Of a DNA stretch of 64,000 nucleotides, positions 33,301 through 44,256 are shown piece by piece. The position numbers were made by a program, and so were the translations under genes. The notes below the pieces were generated by a model. The model was given only the letters and a program-made list of their open reading frames with translations, was not told the DNA's origin and ran no database searches. The stretch is from Flabesymbios commensalis (Eukaryota > Annelida > Polychaeta > Terebellida > Flabelligeridae): positions 31,183,149 through 31,247,148 of the forward strand of contig OZ024914.1 of NCBI GenBank assembly GCA_964017125.1. Direction: 5' to 3'. The stretch's first letter is position 1. The number at the start of each line of letters is the position of its first letter.

Positions 33301-34240
33301 GAAAAAAAACATAGATCAGTTTCACACCCGAAAAACAGCTGTAAAGGTTTAAGGGCTAAGTGATTCACCAATTACATTCTGGATATTTTATGTCGCTAAT
33401 TGAAAATTCTCATGTTAATGTGCTAAATATTGCCTCACGTTGTCTGGGAGTTGTTTAGATGGACTCACAGACCATAAAACTAGTTGAAATGATGTATTAC
33501 AAAAGAAAATTGCTATAAAATTGAAGAATTTACACAATTTCCGAAATCTGCCCATACACTGGCAGCCATCTTGGACGCCATCTTGAATAACTAGAAATAC
33601 AAATTAAGTAACCAATATAAGCGTGCCTTTAATATGCCTTTAATATAGTATTACTGACACCAATATACATCACCATTAATATTTAATAAATTGATTATAA
33701 ATAATAATGTTGTCCCAATAGAGATTACACAGGCGTTCGCTAAAAAGCCTCTTGGGATAAAAGGGTTAAATATGCTTCCAAAATTACTGGTGGTAGTTTA
33801 TATAACTTCAGTGACCACGAAACTATTTGATATGGGATATTACAAAAGGAAATCAAGCTAAAATCGACCATTTTACGCTATTTATCAAGTATGACTATAC
33901 GCTGGCGGCCATCTTGGACGCCATCTTGAATATGTCAGAGTGCTCGAGAAGGATTTTCTAGAACGTTTACTATGTTAATCTAGATACCTCTAGGGTTTTT
34001 TCATAAAAAAATCAGCTTGTTATGAGCTCTTCAAGTGTCTTCCTTTTCGAGATATTGCTGAATATAGGTCCCATATGGCGGCCATTTTGTAAACCAAGAT
34101 GGCGGCCAAAACTGAACGTACCAACTTGCTTCCATCAAAATTCCTGTACAGGAAGATCTCAACTATCTGTGTGCCAAAATTCACAATTTTATCCAGCAGT
34201 GCACACTTCATCTCATATATTGACTTAAGAGCCCCCACTA
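30326..34240. mobile_element. 3.9-kb element with inverted repeats of about 920 bp
   Basis: The left arm (30326-31245) returns inverted as the right arm (33308-34240) at roughly 80 percent similarity by eye. The ends are TAGTGGGGGCTCTTA and TAAGAGCCCCCACTA, each next to GCC, possibly a 3-bp target duplication. A partial extra copy of the inner right arm is placed in tandem at about 32745-33307. The arms carry several AAGATGGC-type motifs, such as CCAAGATGGCGGCC at 34097-34110. The centre (31246-32740) has no protein I recognise. This is an unclassified long-terminal-inverted-repeat DNA element. Confidence 0.8.
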
Positions 34241-34263
34241 GCCAGTCATGGCGTTGATCAGCT

Positions 34264-34372
34264 TTACCCAACAAGCACGAGACGTTGACCCAACACCGAT
34301 TCAATGTTCATTCAACGTCTACGACACTGGCTAGGCATTGGCTGAACGTCTCGTGCTGCTGTGTACCGCGCT
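34264..34372. repeat. Palindromic MITE, CAACGT family
   Basis: Arms with CACGAGACGTTGACCCAAC and the inverted GGCTGAACGTCTCGTGCTG around a centre with TCAACGTCTACGACACTGGC. The family recurs at 36370, 39332, 48050 and 61358. Confidence 0.7.
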
Positions 34373-35359
34373 GGCATACATGAGATTTTATCAGGTTTAT
34401 CACCCATGCTGGACCGTCCCGTTTGGGGAGGGGACCATGACCAATACAAATTAGGGGTAAGGATCACCGTCAATGGAGGCATTGATCCGGCAAAGAACAT
34501 GGTGACACGATTTTCTGGCTAGCTGTTATTCCTGTTCCTTGCTATCATCAAAGACCATGTATAATAAGATGGTTGACTTATTGATTTCAACATACAAATG
34601 CCTGTAATATACTATGCAGTGGTGCCATATTTTAATGGGAGTTGAAACTACGCTTTGGCAAGTGCATCATCATTTAAACAAGTAATAATTTTACCACTTT
34701 AGCGTACAAATAAAAAATGATGTTTTTATAAGATGGACAGTTATGACAATATATCTGCAATATGTTTGGAACGAAAATAACTGCTAATATAGCAGATAAT
34801 GGTAATATCTTGTTAAGATAAAATTTTAGTGATTAAAATGTCATTATTTAAAAAACAGAAAAGCTGTGTACAGAAGGTACCCAATATGTGTGTGCAGGAC
34901 GAGTGGGGGGGGGGGGGGTGACAGTATGTCGTCAAGCATTATAGCGACAACAGAGGAGATCGGGGCAACGTAGGTAACAACCATTACTTGGCAGACGCAT
35001 TCACCACTATATAGAGACGAGATTCCTGATTTCTAATTATTGACAACCATGTCAAAAATGAGAAATACGGGAATTTCGTCTCTATATCTAGCCTAACTGG
35101 TAATGCGCAGCACAAAAAATAAAAAAAACTTTTGCAGTTCTAGTCTATGGACATGTTTACATCATATCGTCATTTTCAGAAGCCAAAATAAAATCACCGA
35201 TTTTTTTATGATTTTAGCCTGGGCCTGTCCCTTTAACAATACTCAATAGCATAGAGTTTGCTATTTTCAATTATATTCTGTTAAACACGTGAAAAAAATT
35301 GTATTCATATTTGAATTGTATTTTTAAGTTTAATACGAGAAAAGAAGAATATTTATTAA

Positions 35360-35545
35360 TTGGTAGAAGTTGTTGACAGGGTGACCCTGTCAATACTGGA
35401 CTGTCAACTACTGCTGATAGGGTGACCCTGTCAAAAGTGCATTTAGAACTACTGCTGACAGGGTCATCCTGTCAATAATAGCGAAATATAGTGCATTCCT
35501 TACAGAGTCAGTTTGTCAATGCTGCATTTAGAAAATACTGCTGAC
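35360..35545. repeat. Tandem palindromes TGACAGGGTGACCCTGTCA
   Basis: Four units about 60-65 bp apart. The first reads TTGACAGGGTGACCCTGTCAA, a long palindrome. The next two keep most of it, and the last is degraded. Between units CATTTAGAA and ACTGCTGA recur. It is followed by copy 3 of the dispersed family (35560-35700). Confidence 0.7.
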
Positions 35546-36369
35546 ACAATATCCAAGCAAATTTCAATGTTTCAGATTTCAGTCCAGGCTGAATATACAC
35601 ATTTTCAAAAAGGACTGAAATATTTTTCCATCCAAATATATAATTTATAATGACATTTATAAATCTAAATACCACACAGTTTTAAGCATACATACATCTG
35701 TATTCAGAAAATATAGATCAAGGCCAATAATTACATTTATTAAGTCGTTTCCATTGACCATGTTAACTGGTTTGTTTTGTTGTTGATTTTGACTCTTTGG
35801 TGAGAAAAATTATGCTTGAACATATGTGGAGAGATAATTACTTACTCCACTGCTTCAGGCAATATATCAATAAAACGGTAATTTATCGTTTATATGACTG
35901 TTATAATGCATGTGTAGATTGTTAAACTAGAACAACAACGACACGTTTGGGAGTAACCCCATATAAGCGGTCAATGTCGTCCCAATTTTTAGCTTGTCTG
36001 CTCGCAGAGAAGTTTACAGTCTGTAGTTTTAGAGAAAGTGTATGTTGGTTAAATTCCGGTCTTTCTGCTCTGCCTATGCAAAGCCAAAAAGGCAGTATCA
36101 TGTAAATGGTATACATATAATGTTTTTTTCACTGGAGTCCCTGTCCCTTTTTGTGTGTAACACTGCTGTCAAAAGGCTGTATATACTCACTTGAAAATCA
36201 AGTATATACTTCTCTTTCACTGTTGTCACTGCCTCCCTTTGCGTGTTACAGCGCTTCCAAAAGACAGTATCTGCACACTTGTGAAATAAGCAGATACTTG
36301 CTTTACGCTGCTGCATCAGCATCTTGCTGATTCTAGTCAGTACGATAAACTGACTCAATGTTGTTTGAA

Positions 36370-36562
36370 TGTTGTGCCAGCATCTAGGACATCTAGGCCC
36401 AACATTGACCCAGCAGAAGGTCAGTGTATTGAGTTACTAGTAACTGCCAGCCAAAAAAAAATAGGTTCAGCCAATGCTGTTTCAATGCTGGGTCATAGTC
36501 GTAGACGATGGGCCAACCTTAGACTAGCATTGGGTGAACGTCTCGTGTGTGCTGGGCGGCCA
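36370..36562. repeat. Palindromic MITE, CAACGT family, decayed
   Basis: CCCAACATTGACCCAGCAG on one side and GCCAACCTTAGACTAGCATT with GGGTGAACGTCTCGTGTG on the other, with TCGTAGACGATGGGCC in the middle. Confidence 0.6.
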
Positions 36563-36599
36563 CTACACCATATGCTGCTCTCCCAGCAGACATGATACA

Positions 36600-38482
36600 T
36601 TGAACCAATAGTGTTGTAATGCTGCTCCAGTGGAGAAACCTACATATCTGTCACTATAATAAAATAAACATTCAAACATAATGTAGTTTGTGGGAGCTTT
36701 AACGTACAATACCTAAAGACTAACAGTTCCAGTGTGACACCCCCCCCCCCAGGCTTTCAATTTTATTGGCTTGCGTTATTTAAAATTTCTAATTACCACG
36801 CTACTTTTTATAGGGGTATAAAACATTATCTTTAATTATCAAATATTCCAAATCCCGTGAATATATGAAATTATGACGGTTTTCTAAACATTATGCCGAG
36901 TTTACTAATATTACTAATATTGAATAAGACTCTGATGATACAAATACAATATTATGATCATCCCTATTGTTTTAAAAAAAACTTATATAAGACATAATTA
37001 TATTAATAGATTCGAACATTTAATGAGTAAATTGTAATCCCCCGGAATTCTTGCGACCTTGAATTTTATCCGATCTACACAATTTTTCACCTTATCACAG
37101 CATCTTCACGCGTCATTTTGAGGGCTTAAATGATGATGTTAACCATCATTAAATGTGAAAATATACAAAAAATCCCGAAAAATGGCAGTATGTCGGTTTT
37201 CTGGAATTTTTCGCAAGTTTACCAATATTTCTAATATTGAATGTGGCTCTGATGGTACCAAAAAAATATTTGATCACCCCTTATGTTTTTAAAAAGAAAT
37301 TATAACATATACTTCACTAGAAGAAGACACTAAATTAAGTAAATTTGTATTCCTTTAAAAATTGGAGACGTTTTAATTCTTAGGGACGCTTAATTTTTTG
37401 GCAGGGGTCATAATATTCCATATCTTGACCTTTATTCAATCATATTGATTGATTTTTTCACATCTGGGTCTACACTCGTTATTTTGAGGGCTTAAATATT
37501 GCTGCAGGTGGATTTTCGGTGATGATATGTCATTTTGAAGGCATAAGGTTTATTTTGGCGTTTTTTTTCAGTTTAATTTTTTTATTAAAAATCTTGAATA
37601 TCTCATTTACTACCGGGTTTCAGAATGTCAACCCTTGCTAAAAATGTGCCCCAGGTGGTCTACTGTCAAAAACAGGTGGGTGATTTCGTAGACCTGGAGG
37701 CCTAAGTCGTAGATGGAGCGAGTCGCTCTATTTACGACTTAGGCCTCCAGGTCTAAGATAGGGTAAGAGCGAGACAGATTAACGGAGGCTTCACAAATTA
37801 AACTTTGTCCCTAATAGCAAATACTGGTCTAATGGTAGGGCATCATCGCAAAAGGTGGGTCAACATTGACTCAATATCGGTTCAAAAATTATTATTATAA
37901 TGTATGGTGTTTCCTGGGTGTGTTGGTTCAATGGTGAGCCACCATTTGAGACGCTAGTCCGGCAGTGAAACTATACGAAGAGGAGTGAGTGCCTTTCCTA
38001 GCTTAATGTAAGGCCGACGTCTGCGAATAATCTTCTGGTAATGGGAGTTCTAAAGCACAAATTGAACAAAGCAACACAGAAAAACATCAGATCGCAAACA
38101 ACTGAAAGTTTTATTATCCTATATATATATATTTGAGGCTATGTTAGTACGTATAGTACATGTATGTAAAGAAATTTGTGACATAAGCTCACATAAAATT
38201 AAAAAGTTTAAAATCTTATAATCACGTGATATAAACGTAGTTGCTGAATACGAGAAACAGTATATCTCTATTCCAATTTTAGATATGATAACATTTATCA
38301 CATAAATATTAACCCTCCTCCTTCTAAAGCAGTATATAATATATGCAAGTTTCAAAATAAATAAAAAGACATACTAATATTAAACATTTTTTTGTGAAAT
38401 GAATATTTTTTTGTTCATAAATATTATTTTGTGATAGATGGAAAATGCGCTACAAATTTTGGCTTTAAATGAACGACGATTA
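36600..38482. other. Intergenic spacer
   Basis: AT-rich, no gene recognised. It includes a C run near 36740, two diverged copies of a stretch with TTGAGGGCTTAAAT (37120 and 37485), and the palindrome at 37689. Confidence 0.5.
37689..37755. repeat. 67-bp palindrome
   Basis: TAGACCTGGAGGCCTAAGTC and its inverted copy close around GGAGCGAGTCGCTC. Only one or two positions differ between the arms. Confidence 0.8.
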
Positions 38483-38590
38483 CCCTTTAGCCCGCTAAAT
38501 TAAAAAACTTGAATTCCCACCCACTTGAAGTTGTGTCTCGCTACCGCGATCCTCAACTTCAAGTGGGTGAATATTACTCATTTTTGTGGG
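38483..38590 (-). repeat. TTAA MITE family A fragment with hairpin
   Basis: AGCCCGCTAAATT resembles the family A right end inverted, followed by the CACTTGAAGTTGTGTCTCGC ... hairpin (38522-38567). The rest of the element is lost. Confidence 0.65.
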
Positions 38591-39331
38591 TGGAGGGCCC
38601 CACCCATGTTATTATGGTGGTCCAGAGAAATATTTGGGACAAAAAGTGACGTCACTCCATTCATAAAACCGGTAGACAGGCGCATTTCATTGATAAATCG
38701 ACCTCCTCCCCTTAGATTCGTGGAGCATATAATAACCCAGACGCTATAGATAGCTTCTTCACGTGGTTTCACATCTCCTTAAGAGATTTTGGTAGACGGT
38801 CCCTGTTGTCTTTCCAACATTAAACCAATATCAAGGAATGTCTCTTGTTTGCTGGGTCAAGAATACAAGGATACAAGAACAAGAGGTAATATATCCCAGT
38901 ACAGACAACCACTCACCCTGTAGAGACTTCAGTTGTAATCGTTCTCACTGTAGTGGGAAAACAAGTACACCCTGCACGCAGGATGACAACCACTATGCGT
39001 TGACCCCAAGTTGTTTGGCCTACAAGGCTTTGAGACTGGGAGTAGTCTCGTCAACTGTGGAAAATCCCGCTGCACATAATTTGGTCTTCTCTGTCTCCTG
39101 TGTTTGTATATTAATTAAACACTCCCACGTGGTCCCACGGCGGGTATAGGGCCTATCCATGTGCCTAATCATAGCACGCTTTGCAAAGCCAAAAGGTTGT
39201 ACCTGCTCACTTGTAAAGTAAGCAGATGCTGCCTTTTGTCTTTACAAGGCAGTTGCAGTGGGCCTGTAATGTCTACACAACATGCTGATAGCCTACTCTC
39301 ATTCGCCAGACTGCTGGGCGGGCATACAGGC

Positions 39332-39440
39332 ATCCCAGCAAACACGACACGTTGACCCGTTGGATTAATGCTGGCCCAACGTCTGAAATGCTGGCCCAAC
39401 ATTAATCCAGCATTGGGTCAACGTGTGTTGTTTTCTGGGA
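39332..39440. repeat. Palindromic MITE, CAACGT family, best copy
   Basis: 109 bp with ends TCCCAGCAAACACGACACG and inverted GTGTTGTTTTCTGGGA. The arms hold GTTGACCCGTTGG and ATTAATGCTGGCCCAAC with the inverse. A partial copy follows at 39485-39535. Confidence 0.75.
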
Positions 39441-39540
39441 TCACAACTGATATACATGCTGTCGCCCACTGAGAAAACACAACACATTAATGCTGGGCCA
39501 GCGTTGTAGATGATGGGCCAGCGTTAACATAACACAGGGA

Positions 39541-42500
39541 TCGATGTAGGATTGACAAGGGGCATCAGGCATCAGCACTGATCAGTGATGAATGATATTA
39601 CAAAAAAACGTCATGTGCCGGTAACGTTATATATATAACACGATGATTGTCTCAGGGGAAGTTGCCAGGTATACATCTTCACATCAATAGGGTTGTCTAC
39701 ATCATGTATATTAAGTCAGGGTGGTAATCATGGTAATAGGCCTACTTAGCTTGCCTACATCATGTATACATAATAAGGGTTGCTAATACGCAGAATAGGC
39801 TAATGCCACTAATCAGGTTTTTAAAAGTTTCAACCCAGTCACAATGGACCACAATTGAAGGTATCCAAGCAAGAACATGCTAAGTCAAGTGAACATGTAG
39901 GCTAAGTCCTATTCGTTTTTTGATCTGTTATATAATTATTTCAAGTTAGCATGTATGGTTGCAATAGTAATTGATGAAATATACATTTAGCATAGTCTTT
40001 CTATCTAATGGGAACTAGAATTGTATCACTTGCGTGCAAACTCTTGTCAACTGCAAGGAACAATGTTTTCTTTAAATTAACTGCGTGCATTGAAGTGCTA
40101 ACTGAAATTAACACGCTCGTGCATGCAAATAATGTTATGCAAAGATGACACGCTATTTGCTTGAAAAGTGTGGGCCTCATAGTTATGTCATGTTTTTCAC
40201 CTATTAACCTGATAAAAGCCTTCACGTTTTACCTCATGTGCATGACACTAATCTGAAGGTCAAGTTAGACTTTTAGTGACCTTGACCTAATTTCGAAGTC
40301 ACCAGGCTATGGGAACCAAAAAGACTTGTAAGCGTGGTAATTTCACAACGCCTTGACTTAGGGCCACATGTGCATAATTTTTAAATTATTGATGTTGATT
40401 GATAGAGACTACGACTACGGGTCCTGCCATCAATTGATGGCTATTTTTCTGTCAATACAAGACCTGACAGTGTCACCATGGAATTTGCAACTGAGACTAA
40501 AGTTTAATGCAGACTGCTAAATATCTTTTAGTAACGTGTTCATATATTTATTTTTATGGGTAAAATATTGATATGTATGAATGATAATATAATTTCATAG
40601 TAAAGTATCCCATATCTGCAAAATTGATGTTCAAGACATGCCACCCCTTGCCATGCTACTTGATAACTGTGGGGTATAATTTTCCGCTCATTGTAGTCTC
40701 GCCATTCATTTAAAAATGATATGCATGATATGCATAGTGGACAAATCTAATTTTGATGTGATGTAGGCCTACTTAGCCCCTACCTAGGCAATAAAGTTAG
40801 GCCTAAAACACATACTGTGTAACAGTCGTCAAACTGTGAAGTTTGGACATTCACATCAGATGTAATAGGCCTACATAGCCTATGGTGGCTAAATAGCCAA
40901 GTTTAAGTTGTTGCCTGTCCGGCATGAATAACATAAAATTGGCACATATGCAACCTCAGTCAAGGTGAAGCTGTGACAAGAGGATGATCAGCATTTAATT
41001 TTTCATTGATATCAGTCTTAATGTAGATAAAATAAGCACACAGCATTCCTCGTTCAGTTTCTGTTGTCGCCGTTGTAAGGCGTGTGTTGCGATCATCAGT
41101 AAAACATCACAATTTTATCAAAATCACAGATTTGATACGCATATAAGGGCAAGCCGTCATGAGCGAGTATGCCATACTGATCAATCAGAATGACACACCC
41201 TTCTAATTGAATAATTTGTAGTATTTCAGAATCCTCCCTTTGCCCCAAACACATGAGGCCTTTGGCCCTAGTTGTTTAATTCGAGAGCCAAGATTTGCAA
41301 ATCTTGACGTTTAAACAAATCTTTCGATCCCTGATTGTGGGTAGTTATAAAATAGTTGTAATAAAAAAAAATTCATTGCATATATATCTTGTCAGACGAA
41401 TATTATTGTACACAGAGTGTTGTCATGTACGTAGTATATATTCAAAGTATAATCTGTCACCTCGATATATTCAGCTAATATCAAATGGCTGAACTAATAT
41501 GAAACATTTTTCTGACAGCTTATGTTTATAGTATATATAGTATATAGTATTTTATATCAATAGTATATAGTTATTAGTATATATAGTATTATATTGTGTA
41601 GGCCCTACCATGTGGTTTAGTTCATGCAATAACAAACCCGAACGAAGTTAAGCATTAGCGTGAGACAACTAATACATTAGTGAAGCAAAAAAAAATCCTG
41701 ATACATGGAATATTTTGAGACATGTATACATCGTAGACCAGCTATTTAAATATACAAACAGAACAAAGAGTAAACACTCGACTCCCCCAGGTGAGTAGGT
41801 GAGCTAAATTGCAGGTAGAGTCACCTGATGAGTAATTGAAGACACACATCCGGACAGCCTACTTTTACTCATACCATCACTGTATCAACGTCATCTTGAG
41901 CATGACACAATTGTTTTTATCGTTTTGCTACGAACATGTTATAACAAAGTGAGGACGTATGATACTGTATGTAACGTTAATTTTCATGGCGTCGGGAATA
42001 AACACACATAAGCACTCACATGTCACGTAAACTTAGCTGATTAAAAAACTTAGCACAAGCGATAATATATCATATTCAAAAAACATATCACATTAAGTGG
42101 AGCCATCGACAATAAAGAGAAAAACAAAAATCTATTATGCTAAGTCAGGGATAAGTACACATTTAGTCAAGTAGTCATGGTAATATACTTCACAATGTTC
42201 ATACAAACTTCGGCCCAGCTTCTACTGTAGGTTTACATTATATATTACGTTATTATAATTCATTACTTTGTTAGCAAAATATAAAGTTTCTTGATACAAG
42301 GTCAAATAAAAATAGTAACATTATTGAACTTAAAACAAGGTCAAATTATTGGCGTAAAATGTAAAAAATCACAATAAATAGGCCATTTAAAAAAATTCAG
42401 TCATTATTGCACTGGTCTGAGAACTGATCATTTGTAACATGCATAACTTATTTAGGAAGGATACATGAAAAACTTTTCAAGTTATCGTGTCCACAAGTAA

Positions 42501-42616
42501 TTGTTAACGCCGACGCCGACGACGCCGAACTTCAATAATTGCAATAGCCCACCTTTTTCAATTAAAATTAAAAGGCAGGCTAGAAAGGGTTATAGACGCG
42601 GCTAGGTTAACCCGTA
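39541..42616. other. Intergenic spacer
   Basis: No gene recognised. TAGGCCTA octamers occur near 39738, 40765 and 40867. A TATAGTATATAG-rich stretch lies at 41527-41600. At 42470-42535 TTTTCAAGTTATCGTGTCCA runs into GCCGAC repeats, the tail type of a short dispersed repeat common in marine invertebrates. Confidence 0.5.
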
Positions 42617-43584
42617 GGGGAGAACACCCTTAAGCGCACCCCCTAACTAAAAAGGGGGAAATATTTGTATAACATGATTGAAAGAACATGACCACATTGG
42701 CAGGTGGTCCGGATTCTGATAAAATATAATTCCTTTTTTTTTCCGTGTGATAAAGACATTTTTACTCATTTTATTTGAAAAAAACACTTTTTCAGCAAAA
42801 GGGGCGCTTTGGGTGCACTGTGCACAAAGCGCATCCCCAGTGTTCTTAAAGGGCACCCCCTAATGTTCAGTGGTTTATATACGTCCTAAAGCGCACCTCC
42901 TGTACCAATACATGTAGGGACAAGATTAAATTACATTTTAGTTAGATTATGAATAACCATAACCAAAATGATATTTTTGTTAATTTTTTAACCTAAATTT
43001 CCATGAATTATAATATAGTCTATATAGGCTCAGTTTATTAATTTTAACGGAAATTAGCCAGACACAACTGGCTGGCTGTGACTAATCATTGACATGGACA
43101 GGGCGGTGCGCTTTAGGACAAGCTCATATCCCAAAGGAGACAGATGCTCCCAAAGCGCACCAGGGGGTGCGCTTTGGCAGCAAGTTGGGGGTGCGCTTTG
43201 GGCACACTGGACATTATTTTTTAAAAAGATTTTTGTATCACAGGGTTGGCTCACGTTGACTGATTGTTAGCTCTAACTAATCAAGAAAAGGCCAGTCTAT
43301 ATTGTGTTTTTTCAATTTTTTCGTTGTCTATAATACTCTTCAAGTAATCACACAATATCTACAGTCACAAAATTATAAGAAAAAGAGTGATTTTAACTGT
43401 TATTCTCTTGCGTCGTTCCCGCTTGTGTAGCGTCCTTGCTATTGAGTGCCCAAGTTCAAGGACACAACACGTTATTATCTTCTTCAATTATGAAGTTAAT
43501 ATGGCGTCACTTTCACAGAAATATTTAAAAAAAAAGCCAAAAGGTGCGCTTAGGGAGCAGGGTGCGCTTTAGGGTGTTCTCCCC
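42617..43584. mobile_element. 968-bp TA-flanked MITE rich in GCGCACC motifs
   Basis: TA copies flank the element (42615-42616, 43585-43586). Ends are GGGGAGAACACCCTTAAGCG and, inverted, GGGGAGAACACCCTAAAGCG, about 25 bp nearly identical. TA target and no coding capacity suggest a Tc1/mariner-type non-autonomous element. AAGCGCACC or its inverse recurs about eight times inside, near both ends and around 42800-42900 and 43105-43205. Confidence 0.85.
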
Positions 43585-43971
43585 TAAGATTGAATTCAAC
43601 ATGTTCGGAATACCAGTTGTGAATTATTTGCGGGTAAGTTGTACATGTTATAGACGGAAGACGACAAATCGTAAATGTTCTATTGAACGATTCTTAAAGC
43701 TTCCCATGCCACGATTTGCGTACGGAGAGTATAAATTTCCCTTGCTATGAATAAATAGCATTGACTGTTGTAAATATAATATCATAAAAATGATTTATTA
43801 TTTTATAACTTAACCATATACCTGAATATAAATACTTTCAAAGAAATGCATACAAGTTATTTAAAACATTATATTCCAATTCAAAAGCGTCATTTTGTAA
43901 TCCGTAGGCTATTGATCGTCGTTGTCTTTTTATGTTTTTAATACCAAACTACACATAAAATTTAATGTACT

Positions 43972-44042
43972 TGGATATGATCGATGGTGTATCTGCCACT
44001 TTATAAAGTAGCACATACCCCTTTCATATCCAAGGAGACGCA
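43972..44042. repeat. Short foldback element, decayed
   Basis: TTGGATATGATCGATGGTG and inverted CATATCCAAGGAGACG around TATCTGCCACTTTATAAAG. It is a diverged copy of the element at 46851. Confidence 0.65.
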
Positions 44043-44116
44043 CTGTCATGGGATGGCACGATGTATTGTATAGTCATTAAAACGCATCTCAACATGCTTG
44101 CTACTTCTAGTTTACA

Positions 44117-44122
44117 TTTATT
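44117..44122 (-). terminator. Poly(A) signal of gene 2
   Basis: AATAAA on the minus strand, 70 bases past the TAA stop of gene 2. No better candidate lies between them. Confidence 0.6.
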
Positions 44123-44191
44123 TTCGCAAGCTTGTTAATTCTATTCTATACAATTGATGTCTTGCTCCGTGCACGCTTCTTCATTTATGAT

Positions 44192-44256
44192 TTACATCAT
44201 TACCAACATTAACAGAGTGGTCATGATCACTCCATAAGCTCCTCGAATGGCGTCAC
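44192..44256 (-). CDS. Gene 2 last exon, GPI-anchor-like tail
   Basis: After TTTTAG at the upper edge, the phase-1 junction gives S and then DAIRGAYGVIMTTLLMLVMM and TAA. Small residues (AAS-DA) followed by a short spacer and about 12 hydrophobic residues at the very C-terminus with no cytoplasmic tail fit a GPI attachment signal. Confidence 0.75.

Noticed and set aside
30326-34240. CACTA (En/Spm) transposon
   Set aside because: The possible 3-bp duplication fits, but the ends read TAGTG...CACTA, opposite to CACTA elements, and no transposase is seen.
34020-34304. 94-codon minus-strand frame
   Set aside because: Lies across the end of the 3.9-kb inverted-repeat element and the adjacent palindromic MITE.
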